Below, one piece after another: positions 8,939 through 16,719 of a stretch of 64,000 nt of DNA. A program made the position numbers and the translations under genes. Origin of the DNA: Longimicrobiales bacterium (lineage in GTDB: Bacteria; Gemmatimonadota; Gemmatimonadetes; Longimicrobiales; Gaopeijiaceae); assembly GCA_028278645.1 (NCBI GenBank), contig JANQDZ010000047.1, positions 1 to 64,000 of the forward strand, written 5' to 3'. How positions within the stretch are numbered: the stretch's first letter is position 1; each line of letters starts with the position of its first letter. The notes beneath the pieces were generated by a model that did no database searches, was not told the origin of the DNA, and worked only from the letters and a program-made list of their open reading frames with translations.

Positions 8939-9357
8939 GATACTGGGATACGTCGGCGCTGGTGCCCCTGCTCCTCGAACAAAGGGCCACGCCGGAAGTG
9001 GCAGACCTCCTTTCAAAGGACTCGGAGATCGTGACCTGGTGGGGGACCCCGGTGGAGTGTGTGTCGGCGGCGGCCAGGTTGCGGCGGGAGGAAAGGCTCA
9101 CGGTCGATGAAGAAGAAACGGTCCTTGAGCTACTGGCTACCCTCCAGAAGTCCTGGCTGGAGATTCTTCCTTCGGAGGAAGTGAGAGACCGCGCGTTTCG
9201 TCTTCTCCGGGTCCACGGGCTGAAAACTGCCGGTGCCCTCCAGCTTGCGGCGGCCCGGGTTTGGGCTGGATCCACGGACCGGGCAGAGCTCGTCACATAT
9301 GATGGACGGGTGGCGCTTGCGGCCCGCTTGGAGGGATTCCGGGTGCTTCCAGGTTAG
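8935..9357 (+). CDS. PIN-domain toxin (VapC-like), one acidic active-site residue replaced
   Basis: A 140-residue PIN-domain protein starting with GTG inside the antitoxin stop. Acidic residues expected for metal binding are present at Asp5 (YWDTSALV), Glu41 (PVECVSA) and Asp123 (TYDGRV). In the helix that usually reads RAADALQLA, this protein has KTAGALQLAAA, so Gly100 stands where most active PIN nucleases have Asp. The partner antitoxin is intact. It would normally be an RNase cleaving tRNA or other RNA. With three of four acids left, activity may be weakened or lost. Confidence 0.85.
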   Translation: MRYWDTSALVPLLLEQRATPEVADLLSKDSEIVTWWGTPVECVSAAARLRREERLTVDEEETVLELLATLQKSWLEILPSEEVRDRAFRLLRVHGLKTAGALQLAAARVWAGSTDRAELVTYDGRVALAARLEGFRVLPG

Positions 9358-9383
9358 ACGGCTTCCGAGTGTCTCCCGCCTCT

Positions 9384-10691
9384 TCAACCCTTCGGCAGGT
9401 CCAACCTGAGGGCTCTCTGGATCTTCTCCGCTCGGCCCTCTTCCACTCCGGCCTCCTCGGCGAAATCGCGCCACCGGGACACGGCGGCGTGGACCTCGTC
9501 GTGAATTGCCGCCGCCCGGCCACGCTTCATTGACGCACCTCTGGCCACAACCTCCAGGTCGGCCCGGGAGATCCCGTCCCGCTTCCCGTTTACGGTCATC
9601 TGGTGGCTTTCCGTCCAGTCGCCGGAGGGGTTGTAGGCGTAGATGACGTCGAAAGCGGGAGAAAGGGCCCACCGCCCCTGTTTGTCCATGAGGAAGGCGA
9701 TGTTCTTCACGTGGTCGTCCTGGTTTCGGGCCAGGACGTTGAAGATCATTCGCCGGAACTGCTCTTCCACGGCGTCCATGGAAAGGCCCAGGCTACGGAT
9801 GGCCAGGAGGGCCTGCTCGTATCCGTGGGCTCCGGGGGCGCGGAAGTCCAGGTGGGCCATGGCACCCAAGGAGAGCATGTGGATTTTTCCTCCGTCCGGG
9901 GTTCGGTCGAAGCGCCGTGTCATGAAATGGCGGCGGCCCCCTTCCTCGAAGAGCCGGCAGTCAGTCATGGTGATCCCGGCTTCCCTGGCCATCATGGAGT
10001 AGGCGAACTCCACGGACCCGTACCCCTGGGGGTTGCCCAGGCCGGCCTCCTGGTTGTCCGAGACGCCGTCGAACTTGAGAATCCAGTACTCGAAACCCTG
10101 GCCTGCCTCGACCTGTCCAGAGCGGACCTCGTTGGTCTTTGGGTTCCAGGCGATGAGGGCCTTGGCTCTGGCGCCTCCAGCCGATGTGCCGACCCGGAGG
10201 AGGTCCGTCAGAGCTTCCTCCTCTTCCCCGGTGGCGATGGACACCCGGAGGTTCTCTCGTCGGCTGAGGATCCGGGAGGCCAATTCCACCAGCGCTTCAA
10301 CCTGGATGGTTTTACTCCGGCTGGGCCGGGGGCCCGTCGACGGCCTGTATTCCAGCGCTCCAGTGCTCCGAGCACCCACATAACAGAGGCGTTCGACGGG
10401 GCTGAAATCGCCTGGGGCCCGTCCCTGGCGGGCCAGCCACGCGTCAATAAGGGCGTTCCCGAAGTCGTCGGGAAGGGAGTCGGAGAGGAGGCCAGGGAGA
10501 CCTCTGAAGCTCCGGCGGGGGAGCTCGGGAAAGGAATACGGGTGACGGGCCAGGGGCATGGTAAGGGGGGCAATCTGGATCCCGCTTCCTGCGAAGTCGG
10601 GATCGTACTGGAATGCAGCGGGCCCCGCACCGGGCTCCTCCGAGACGGCGCCGATGGTCCTGCCCCAGAGCCTGATCTCAGCGAGGTTCAT
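9384..10691 (-). CDS. hipA: HipA-family type II toxin, Ser/Thr kinase
   Basis: A 435-residue HipA-like kinase. Near residue 70 it has the LPGLLSDSLPDDFGNALI segment of HipA N-terminal (couple_hipA) domains. The kinase core follows, with a nucleotide-binding strand ending YWILKFDG, a Gly-rich region and the catalytic block NQDDHVKNIAFLMD followed by SPAFDVIYA, carrying the catalytic Asp and the metal-binding Asp. Characterised HipA kinases phosphorylate aminoacyl-tRNA synthetases, inducing dormancy; the target here is unknown. Its ATG overlaps the hipB stop by four bases. It converges with the PIN module, leaving 26 bp between the two toxins. Confidence 0.93.
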   Translation of the reverse strand: MNLAEIRLWGRTIGAVSEEPGAGPAAFQYDPDFAGSGIQIAPLTMPLARHPYSFPELPRRSFRGLPGLLSDSLPDDFGNALIDAWLARQGRAPGDFSPVERLCYVGARSTGALEYRPSTGPRPSRSKTIQVEALVELASRILSRRENLRVSIATGEEEEALTDLLRVGTSAGGARAKALIAWNPKTNEVRSGQVEAGQGFEYWILKFDGVSDNQEAGLGNPQGYGSVEFAYSMMAREAGITMTDCRLFEEGGRRHFMTRRFDRTPDGGKIHMLSLGAMAHLDFRAPGAHGYEQALLAIRSLGLSMDAVEEQFRRMIFNVLARNQDDHVKNIAFLMDKQGRWALSPAFDVIYAYNPSGDWTESHQMTVNGKRDGISRADLEVVARGASMKRGRAAAIHDEVHAAVSRWRDFAEEAGVEEGRAEKIQRALRLDLPKG

Positions 10692-11035
10692 TCCCGCTCA
10701 TCTCGCCAGACCCAAGGTTCGCCTGAGGCTGCCGCTTCTCCGGAGGCCCGCCGTGGGCGCTTCCCGGCCCGTCGGAGTAGGTCCATGGGGGTGGGTTGGG
10801 CAGGCGGAAGGAGGGAATCCAAACCGTCCAAGAGGCCGAGGGTACGGAGAATGCGGATGAAGTTGGTGAGCTGCGTGGACCGGCCGGCCTCGATGCGCTC
10901 CACCGTGCTCTTCGAAACTCCGGCGTCGCGGGCGAGCTGGGCCTGGGTAAGGTTCCGGGAGAGACGGGCGGAGCTCAGGCGCGCCCCGACCTCGGTCAGG
11001 ATGGTCTCGTCCGTTCCTTGAATGCGTGCGCTCAT
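10688..11035 (-). CDS. hipB: HipB-like antitoxin, XRE-family helix-turn-helix
   Basis: A 115-residue protein. Residues 11-70 form an XRE/Cro helix-turn-helix (LTQAQLARDAGVSKSTVERIE is its core), and the C-terminal tail is basic then Glu-rich. It binds DNA and neutralises the adjacent HipA. ATG at 11035 has no clear Shine-Dalgarno sequence, and the first operator copy begins only four bases upstream, so the transcript may be leaderless or nearly so. Four copies of one palindrome lie at 11039-11180 and are the obvious binding sites for autoregulation. Confidence 0.92.
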   Translation of the reverse strand: MSARIQGTDETILTEVGARLSSARLSRNLTQAQLARDAGVSKSTVERIEAGRSTQLTNFIRILRTLGLLDGLDSLLPPAQPTPMDLLRRAGKRPRRASGEAAASGEPWVWRDERE

Positions 11036-11038
11036 AAG

Positions 11039-11054
11039 TCATCATAAGTGCTGA
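11039..11054. promoter_or_regulatory. hip operator 1
   Basis: TCATCA, TAAG, TGCTGA: first of four copies of the palindrome TCATCA-N4-TGATGA, with one mismatch in the right arm. It begins four bases upstream of the hipB start, so bound protein would block both transcription start and translation start. Confidence 0.7.
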
Positions 11055-11078
11055 GTAATTGCCAAAATAGCCTTTAAC

Positions 11079-11094
11079 TCATCAAATATGATGA
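11079..11094. promoter_or_regulatory. hip operator 2
   Basis: TCATCA (11079-11084), AATA, TGATGA (11089-11094): perfect inverted repeat, 40 bp from copy 1. Confidence 0.75.
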
Positions 11095-11121
11095 TTTAAA
11101 CAGGAAAGAGCAAGAGAGAAT

Positions 11122-11143
11122 AACTCATCAATGTTGATGAGTT
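11122..11143. promoter_or_regulatory. hip operator 3, longest palindrome
   Basis: The half-sites AACTCATCAA (11122-11131) and TTGATGAGTT (11134-11143) form a perfect 10-bp inverted repeat around a TG centre, the strongest of the four copies. Its core starts 46 bp from that of copy 2 and 40 bp from that of copy 4. Confidence 0.8.
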
Positions 11144-11164
11144 GTAAAGGAAAAACGAGATTAG

Positions 11165-11180
11165 TCAGCAAATATGACGA
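11165..11180. promoter_or_regulatory. hip operator 4
   Basis: TCAGCA, AATA, TGACGA: degenerate fourth copy with one change in each arm and the same AATA spacer as copy 2. Confidence 0.6.
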
Positions 11181-11368
11181 TTTAGGAGGAATCTGCCCGG
11201 GGATTTGCCAGTGGTGGCCTGTGAGGCGGTGTGAGACACCGGGCTCAGGACGCTGAAGATGGTGGACTGGCTCCACACACCCCTTGCGTCCCCGGCTGCA
11301 CTTTCCCACCGTAGCCACTACAACCCAGCCCCCCATCCACTCCAGCTTCCGCTCCCGCGGAGGACGAT

Positions 11369-12208
11369 ATGAACGTGCCTGTCGTTCGTGGTGGAGATGG
11401 GGGGATTGGTCTGTTCCGACGGCGGCCTCCCAAAGGTCGGTTGCCGTCGATCCAAGCCCTCTCTCTGGCCCTCCTGGCCTTTTTGGGCCTTTCCGCCTGC
11501 GTCTCCATGCCCGAAGAAGCCGTGGTGCTGTCGAACCTGGTGGGGAACCAGATCGCCGAGCACCGGGCCTCCCACGAAGAGTTCGTGCGCCGGTACTACG
11601 CCCGGTCCCGGGACGTGGTGGACCTGTTCCTTCGGGACCGCTGGGTGCCCGAGTACCTCGAGCGGTTTGTGGCAGAGAGCGGGGTGATGGAGCTCCTGGT
11701 CAGGCCCGACGAGGTGTTCGACCGAGGCACCATGGAGCGGTTGAGGGAGGAGGTCATGGCGATCTCGGGCATTGGCGAGGTCCGTACGCCCATGGTCATC
11801 GAGGCCGTCAGTGCGGTCCTGGGCGACGCGGAGCGAGGGCAGATCATGCTGGATTTCGCCGAGGTGGCACTGGCCGAGATCGAGGCCCAGCGAAGCGAGC
11901 TCATAGAGCCGCTGAACCAGCAGGAAGAGACGGTGCTGGACCACCTGGCCGAGTCCTATGCCCAACTCCAGCAAGCCCAAACCCAGGTTACGGCCTATCT
12001 CGCGTCGGCACAGGATGTGACCCGGTCCCAGGACGAGGTCCTGGAAGCCATGGGGATACGGCAGTTGAGAGACGATGCCTTGACGCGGGCTGTCCAGCTC
12101 AGTGAAGACCTGGCCGCCGCCGCCAAGGCGGGGGAGACGGCTGCGGAGGCCCTGGAGCAGATGAAAGCGCTGATCGGGTCCGATGGTTCGGACCAAGGGG
12201 GAAGATGA
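11369..12208 (+). CDS. Predicted lipoprotein with long helical region, unknown function
   Basis: A 279-residue protein. ATG 11369 has a ribosome site (GGAGGA, 11359-11364). A basic start and a hydrophobic helix end at a lipobox-like LSAC (Cys about residue 44), so lipidation is predicted. The rest is almost all charged helix; residues 165-260 are rich in Gln, Glu and Ala with heptad-like spacing, suggesting a coiled coil. An FRDRWVPEYLERFVAESG-like segment sits near residue 90. No family was recognised. It overlaps the following small gene by four bases and probably acts with it. Confidence 0.75.
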   Translation: MNVPVVRGGDGGIGLFRRRPPKGRLPSIQALSLALLAFLGLSACVSMPEEAVVLSNLVGNQIAEHRASHEEFVRRYYARSRDVVDLFLRDRWVPEYLERFVAESGVMELLVRPDEVFDRGTMERLREEVMAISGIGEVRTPMVIEAVSAVLGDAERGQIMLDFAEVALAEIEAQRSELIEPLNQQEETVLDHLAESYAQLQQAQTQVTAYLASAQDVTRSQDEVLEAMGIRQLRDDALTRAVQLSEDLAAAAKAGETAAEALEQMKALIGSDGSDQGGR

Positions 12209-12480
12209 TGCCGTCACGGAGAGAACGATTCGAGAGGATTTCCAGAGAGGCCCGGGAGGAGACCAACCGGGCCCTGGCCGACGAGATTTCCTCCCTGACC
12301 TTCCTCACCGAGGAGGACGTGGAGCGCATCCTCCCCCGGAAGGTCGACAAAGAGCACTTCGGCACCATCATGTCCATCGTCGCCACCCGTACCGACGACA
12401 ACTCGAAGGTGGCGGCTCTCCGGGAGAACCTGGACGACGTGGGCAGGGTGTTGGTGAGGGTTCTCAAGCTCTTGTTGTAG
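12205..12480 (+). CDS. Small charged helical protein, unknown function
   Basis: A 91-residue soluble protein. Its start ATG (12205) overlaps the stop of the lipoprotein gene, so translation is coupled. The sequence is strongly charged and helical, with a Leu/Val-rich C-terminal helix (LVRVLKLLL) that could be a membrane-surface or protein-interaction helix. No signal peptide is present, so it would stay in the cytoplasm while its partner is exported. No family was recognised. Confidence 0.7.
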   Translation: MMPSRRERFERISREAREETNRALADEISSLTFLTEEDVERILPRKVDKEHFGTIMSIVATRTDDNSKVAALRENLDDVGRVLVRVLKLLL

Positions 12481-12545
12481 AGAGACGTCAAGGGGCCGGG
12501 AACCGCCCCGGGTGCAGCCTCCTACCGAACCTACCACGAACCGAT

Positions 12546-12592
12546 CCCCCCCGGCGGCCGACAGATCACGAGCCACCCCCCCCCCGGCGGCC
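12546..12592. repeat. C-run/GGCGGCC direct repeat
   Basis: Two copies of a C-run followed by GGCGGCC (12546-12559 and 12576-12592) lie 30 bp apart in the 238-bp gap between the small helical gene and a minus-strand gene. No promoter or terminator was recognised in this gap. Confidence 0.5.
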
Positions 12593-12718
12593 TACGGAAT
12601 TAGCCGTCGAACCGCCGGGGGAAGGGCGGGTGAAGCGCGGATAAGCCGCGGATGGGATGCAGCCGGAGCGCCCGGTCTACGAAGGCTGGTTCCCAGGCCT
12701 CCAGTGCGGCCTATCTCC

Positions 12719-13051
12719 TTAAGGTATTTGCGGGTCTTTAAACTCCTCGATCACCTTCTCGAAGAACAGACCGACCTTCGGGTCCTTTGGGTCGCTGCAA
12801 TCGGCCTTGTAATAGATCGTGAAGCCATGCCTCCGGTAGAGGTCGAGGGGAAGCCAGATTGTACCCTTTCTCGTATAGCCCTCCGGGGCGTCTCCGGTCC
12901 CGGCCGCGAATGCTTCGGGGCATCCACCCTCGGTTACCGTCATCTTCTCCTCCGTCTTTCCGACCGATTGGCCGTTTGCCGGCGGGCAGTACCAGTCTCC
13001 ATTCCTGCACTCGATGCAATCGCCGTCACCGTTACCGTTTCCGTTCGACAT
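12719..13051 (-). CDS. Small Gly/Asn- and Cys-containing protein, unknown function
   Basis: A 110-residue protein. ATG 13051 is preceded by a purine-rich GGAAAAGG site. The N-terminus is an Asn-Gly/Asp-Gly repeat (MSNGNGNGDGD) followed by CIECRNGDWYCPP, a CxxC plus a third Cys; further Cys residues are at 44 and 85. The C-terminal part looks like a folded domain (IWLPLDLYRRHGFTIYYK) ending in an amphipathic helix. There is no signal peptide. It resembles short natural-product or leader-like proteins only in general composition, and no family was recognised. It lies downstream of a Ser/Thr kinase on the same strand, separated by a 20-bp tandem repeat. Confidence 0.6.
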   Translation of the reverse strand: MSNGNGNGDGDCIECRNGDWYCPPANGQSVGKTEEKMTVTEGGCPEAFAAGTGDAPEGYTRKGTIWLPLDLYRRHGFTIYYKADCSDPKDPKVGLFFEKVIEEFKDPQIP

Positions 13052-13080
13052 CCTTTTCCTGCCTTTCCAAAGGGGTGATC

Positions 13081-13150
13081 GTTACTGCGAGCTGTCCTGC
13101 GTCACTGGGAGCTGTCCTTCGTTACTGCGAGCTGTCTTTCGTTGCTGGGA
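13081..13150. repeat. 20-bp tandem repeat, about 3.5 copies
   Basis: Four consecutive 20-bp units start at 13081, 13101, 13121 and 13141. The first three follow the pattern GTTACTGCGAGCTGTCCTTC with one to four changes each; the fourth keeps only the first half (GTTGCTGGGA). It lies between the stop of the kinase gene and the start of the small Cys protein, both on the minus strand. Confidence 0.85.
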
Positions 13151-13156
13151 TAAACG

Positions 13157-16100
13157 TCACAGCGAGGTGGCCATCGGTTGTTCGCGCGGGTCGTCGGGGC
13201 TTTCTCCGCCGAGTTGGGCCAGGAGCCGCTGGATCTGAGCCTCAACTCGGTCCATGGTGAGGCGTCCTAGTGCGTCTGCCTCCTGCCAGATTGATTTGAA
13301 CTCCTCCAAAGCTTCGATGGCGGCACCGTAATCGCCGTGTTCCTCCAGGATCTCGGCGATCTGGATCCTGGAGATAGCCGTGAGCCCCCAACCGGCGTCG
13401 AAGGAAGCCACCCCGTGGGGAAGGCTGTCCAGGCGGCTGAAAACCCGTTGAGCGACGGCTCCGGCGCCGGAAGCACGGGCCTTGGATGCGATGAGGAATG
13501 CTTTCGGGGGATCGTCGATTACCGTCGTCTCTGCTTCGAGGGCATCCAGATAATCCTGGTCGGAGGCGCTGCCGTCGCCGGGCAGGCCCAGCCTGGCCCA
13601 AAGGTATTGGTCGAGGTCCACCGTCGATCCCCAGCGCTGGTAAGCGGCCGGATTCTGGACCAGGGCGGTTCCGATCCGGATGGAGCTTGCGTTGCGTAGA
13701 ACCTGCTGTTGATGAGGAGAATACCCCGCCTCATCCCACAAGGAATCCAGGCGGGCCAACTCCCGTTGAACCGCCTCCCCCCTCACTCCGCCCGCCCCCA
13801 GAACCGCCAGGGCCCACACGACGGGTTCAGCACCCGCATAGGCAATGCGGTCACCGGAGGCCGGGTCGCCCACAAAACGCCGACCGCCGTGTTCCCGGAC
13901 GATCCTCAGCGCTGGTTCGAGCTGCCCCGAGGCCATGAACACATTGGCCGCTTCCAGGGGAAGTCTGCCTCGGATCGAGTCCGGCACGGCTTCATGTTGC
14001 GCCATGGCTGCCTGGGCGAGATCTACCCCTTCCTCGGTTCTCCCCGAAGCCCAAAGGAGGTTGGCGATCAGGAAAAGATCGGTCGGTGTGGTATCACCTT
14101 TCGAAGAGAGCGCGACTTCCGCATAGCCCAGAACCCGCTCCGTCTCCCTCATCAGAACTTGTGGTGACGTGGGTCCCCTGCTGCTACGGCGACGAATAAG
14201 GACTTCCGAAATCAACTCTTTAGGTCGTGTTGCTTCAGGCGCAAAGACTTCCCACGCCTCCAACATCTGAACGGCCCGGTCGAATACCTGACTTGTCCCC
14301 AACGCCAGGTCGACCGGATCCATGGAATCGAACACCCCCTTTGGTATCCACCGTATGGAATCCCGGTAGGCGGGGCAGAATGCCTGGGCGTTCTCGATTC
14401 CCCCCACCTCCCCGGGAGGAATGTACTCGGGCCGGAGAACCTGGAAGAGGGAGCAGGACCGGGTCCGAACGGCGGATTCCAGGTCCCCCGCCACGTCGAA
14501 GGTCCGGCTGTAGCCGACCTCGAAAGTCGGCCGGATCTCCGTGGTCCTCTGGAAGGCTTCCAGTGCCAGGTTGAGATTGGCTCTTGGCCTCATGGACCCG
14601 GAGGAGTCCGGTACCAGCCAGCGGTCCCGGATCTCCAACTCTCCCGCCATCAACCATCCGGCCAGGTCCCCGGGTGACGTTCCCAGGAGACGCTCGTAAC
14701 CTCTTCGGCCCCCGTCGTAGTCACCCCGTTGGAAGTCGAAGAACGCCGCCACGTGGAGGCTATCCGCACCGCTGAGGCCGGGAAGGTACTCCTGCGCATG
14801 GGTGCTGAGGCGGGCCATGTCCGACCGTACCCCGTCGAGCCGCCTGCCTCCCTCGATGGCGGTCCAGTACATGGAGAGGGCGAGCCAGGTCAGGGCAGGG
14901 GCGTAGGTACTGTCGCGGCCAACCGCTTCACGAAACCCATCCTGGGCTCCTTGGAAGTTGTTGTCGAAAAAGCGTTCCCGACCCTGGAGGAAGGCCCGAA
15001 AAGCGGCAAGGTCCGTTGTGCCGTGGTCCCGTGGGGCCGGCACCCCCTCTTCGATATCGAGGAGACTGAAGGCCAAGGGAGTAGCAAACCGGGCCAGCGC
15101 CGTGCGGGGCCCTTGGGCCTCGGCTCGCCACGGCCCCAGCCGCCCCGTGGAGGCGTCATAGATGGTCCCTTGGACGGCAGCCGAATCCCCATGGAAGTGT
15201 ACGGAGACCGCCAGAACCGCCTCGGCATCCGCCGCCTTGGCTATGTCAACGGCCACCTCGGAGCTTTGGAATGTGGCGTCGGAGATACCGGCGTCATGGA
15301 TCACCCCGGTCAGGGCGGCGCTCCCCATTGCTCTGATGGAGTCCCACCAGTCCAGATCCCGGGCCAGAAGGTCGGCCACCTCCACGGCAGCGGCGGCTTC
15401 TTCCGGAGACCCGGAGGTGGGGTGGAACGGCAACACCACCATGGACCGCGGGTAATCTCCGTCCCGAGGCGGGCTGCCGCCTCCCAGCCAACCGGCGGCC
15501 CACGCCCCCACCAACGCTGCGCCGACGGCCAAAGCTCCCGTCGCCGCCCAGACCCGGGATCGGAGTCCGGGGCGCTCCTCTTTGGTCCGGGGTATGCTGT
15601 GCCGAGGGCTGCCACCCGAAACATGGATCCCGCCTTCCTGAAAGGCGGCAGCTTGGAGGGCGTTGGCGAAGTCTCCCATTGAGGGAAAGCGGTCGGCGGG
15701 GGCCCACTCGAGGGCGCGCTGGAGCACCGCCTCGAGATCTTCCGACACTGTCGACCTGTGGAAGCGCGGCGAGTCTTGGGGGCCGCTGAGTTTCTGTGCG
15801 AGCAGGGCTTGGGGGGTTGCGCCTGTAAAGGCCGGTTCTCCAACCAGCATCTCGTAGAGGACGCAAGCCAGGGAGAACTGATCGGTACGGCCGTCGAGAT
15901 TTTCTTGGCCCGTGGCCTGCTCGGGGCTCATGTAGGCAGGAGATCCTACCGAGGTTCCGACCCGGGTCAGTTTCAAGTCGTAGCCCTCGGCGCTGGCCAG
16001 GGCCTGGGCCAACCCGAAATCCGCCAGCACCGCGTGGTCGGATTCCAAAAGGATGTTTCCTGGTTTGACATCCCTGTGGACGAGGCCCTCTTCATGGGCA

Positions 16101-16480
16101 AAGGAAAGGGCGCGGGCCATCTCCAGAGTGATGCCGATGGCGTCTTCGAGAGGAAGCTGCCCTTCTCTTTCGAGTCTTTTTCGCAGTGATTCGCCCCGGA
16201 TATAGGGCATGGTATAAAAAAGCAGGCCCTCCGCTTCTCCCGAATCATGCAGAGGCAGGATATGTGGGTGTGTGAGGCCGGCGGCGGTTCTGATTTCCCG
16301 CAGAAAGCGCTGAGGACCCAGGGCTTCGGTGAGAGTGGGATCCAGGACTTTGATGGCGACTTTCCTGTGGTGTTTCCGGTCTTCGGCCAGGAACACCGAT
16401 GCAGTCCCGCCACGACCGATTTCACCTTCGAAGGTGTATCGGTCGGCCAATGCCGCAGCTAGACGGTCCTCGAGGCCCAT
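13157..16480 (-). CDS. Transmembrane Ser/Thr protein kinase with TPR repeats
   Basis: A 1107-residue protein. Residues 16-275 are a bacterial (PknB/Hanks-type) kinase: Gly loop GRGGTASVF, Lys in VAIKVLD, catalytic HRDVKPGNILL, DFG, and an APE-like SPEQ segment. A single transmembrane helix follows (about 308-330), then roughly 770 residues of extracytoplasmic sequence with a FlgO/TolB-like region and TPR-type helical repeats. This layout is typical of Gemmatimonadota and Acidobacteriota kinases. It probably senses a ligand or partner outside and phosphorylates cytosolic targets. It is a divergent paralogue of the kinase at 27853-30768, and the two bracket the minus-strand block. Confidence 0.93.
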   Translation of the reverse strand: MGLEDRLAAALADRYTFEGEIGRGGTASVFLAEDRKHHRKVAIKVLDPTLTEALGPQRFLREIRTAAGLTHPHILPLHDSGEAEGLLFYTMPYIRGESLRKRLEREGQLPLEDAIGITLEMARALSFAHEEGLVHRDVKPGNILLESDHAVLADFGLAQALASAEGYDLKLTRVGTSVGSPAYMSPEQATGQENLDGRTDQFSLACVLYEMLVGEPAFTGATPQALLAQKLSGPQDSPRFHRSTVSEDLEAVLQRALEWAPADRFPSMGDFANALQAAAFQEGGIHVSGGSPRHSIPRTKEERPGLRSRVWAATGALAVGAALVGAWAAGWLGGGSPPRDGDYPRSMVVLPFHPTSGSPEEAAAAVEVADLLARDLDWWDSIRAMGSAALTGVIHDAGISDATFQSSEVAVDIAKAADAEAVLAVSVHFHGDSAAVQGTIYDASTGRLGPWRAEAQGPRTALARFATPLAFSLLDIEEGVPAPRDHGTTDLAAFRAFLQGRERFFDNNFQGAQDGFREAVGRDSTYAPALTWLALSMYWTAIEGGRRLDGVRSDMARLSTHAQEYLPGLSGADSLHVAAFFDFQRGDYDGGRRGYERLLGTSPGDLAGWLMAGELEIRDRWLVPDSSGSMRPRANLNLALEAFQRTTEIRPTFEVGYSRTFDVAGDLESAVRTRSCSLFQVLRPEYIPPGEVGGIENAQAFCPAYRDSIRWIPKGVFDSMDPVDLALGTSQVFDRAVQMLEAWEVFAPEATRPKELISEVLIRRRSSRGPTSPQVLMRETERVLGYAEVALSSKGDTTPTDLFLIANLLWASGRTEEGVDLAQAAMAQHEAVPDSIRGRLPLEAANVFMASGQLEPALRIVREHGGRRFVGDPASGDRIAYAGAEPVVWALAVLGAGGVRGEAVQRELARLDSLWDEAGYSPHQQQVLRNASSIRIGTALVQNPAAYQRWGSTVDLDQYLWARLGLPGDGSASDQDYLDALEAETTVIDDPPKAFLIASKARASGAGAVAQRVFSRLDSLPHGVASFDAGWGLTAISRIQIAEILEEHGDYGAAIEALEEFKSIWQEADALGRLTMDRVEAQIQRLLAQLGGESPDDPREQPMATSL

Positions 16481-16628
16481 GGAGTCTCGTTCCTGGGGGT
16501 GAAAGACGAAACCGCACGATCGCGTCGAGGGTTTCGACGCCTTATGGTGTTACTGGCCCTTGAAGGCCCGCGGATTTGGACTGATTTGCCGACAGACTAC
16601 AAAATGTCAGGCCAGTTCCTGGGAAAGG

Positions 16629-16669
16629 CAAGAAGAAAAACCCGGAAGGAGGCTCTCCGGGGCCGGGTT
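16629..16669 (-). terminator. Intrinsic terminator after the caspase/nuclease operon
   Basis: On the minus strand a GC-rich hairpin with arms AACCCGG (16669-16663) and CCGGGTT (16645-16639) is followed at once by TTTCTTCTTG. It lies about 50 bp after the stop of the TPR gene at 16720, so it closes the minus-strand operon coming from the right. Confidence 0.85.
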
Positions 16670-16719
16670 CTCTATCAGGAAACTCGGAAAGCGGGGCCGG
16701 TAGCCATGGCCCTCAGGCG

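Larger units (their letters stand above)
11036..11368. other. Divergent intergenic region between hipB and a lipoprotein gene
   Basis: This stretch of 333 bp has no gene. Its left half (11039-11180) is AT-rich compared with its surroundings and carries the four hip operator copies. The right half is GC-rich leader sequence for the plus-strand lipoprotein gene and ends in a ribosome site near 11359-11364. No other structure was seen. Confidence 0.7.

Noticed and set aside
9603-11021. Long plus-strand open frame (472 codons) opposite hipA
   Set aside because: It is antisense to a clear HipA/HipB pair and has no domain motifs; open only because of GC-rich codon bias.
11318-12217. Minus-strand frame of 299 codons
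   Set aside because: It is antisense to the lipoprotein gene, which has a ribosome site and a lipobox; the antisense protein has no features.
13081-13150. CRISPR array
   Set aside because: The 20-bp units are directly adjacent with no spacers, and no cas genes are present.
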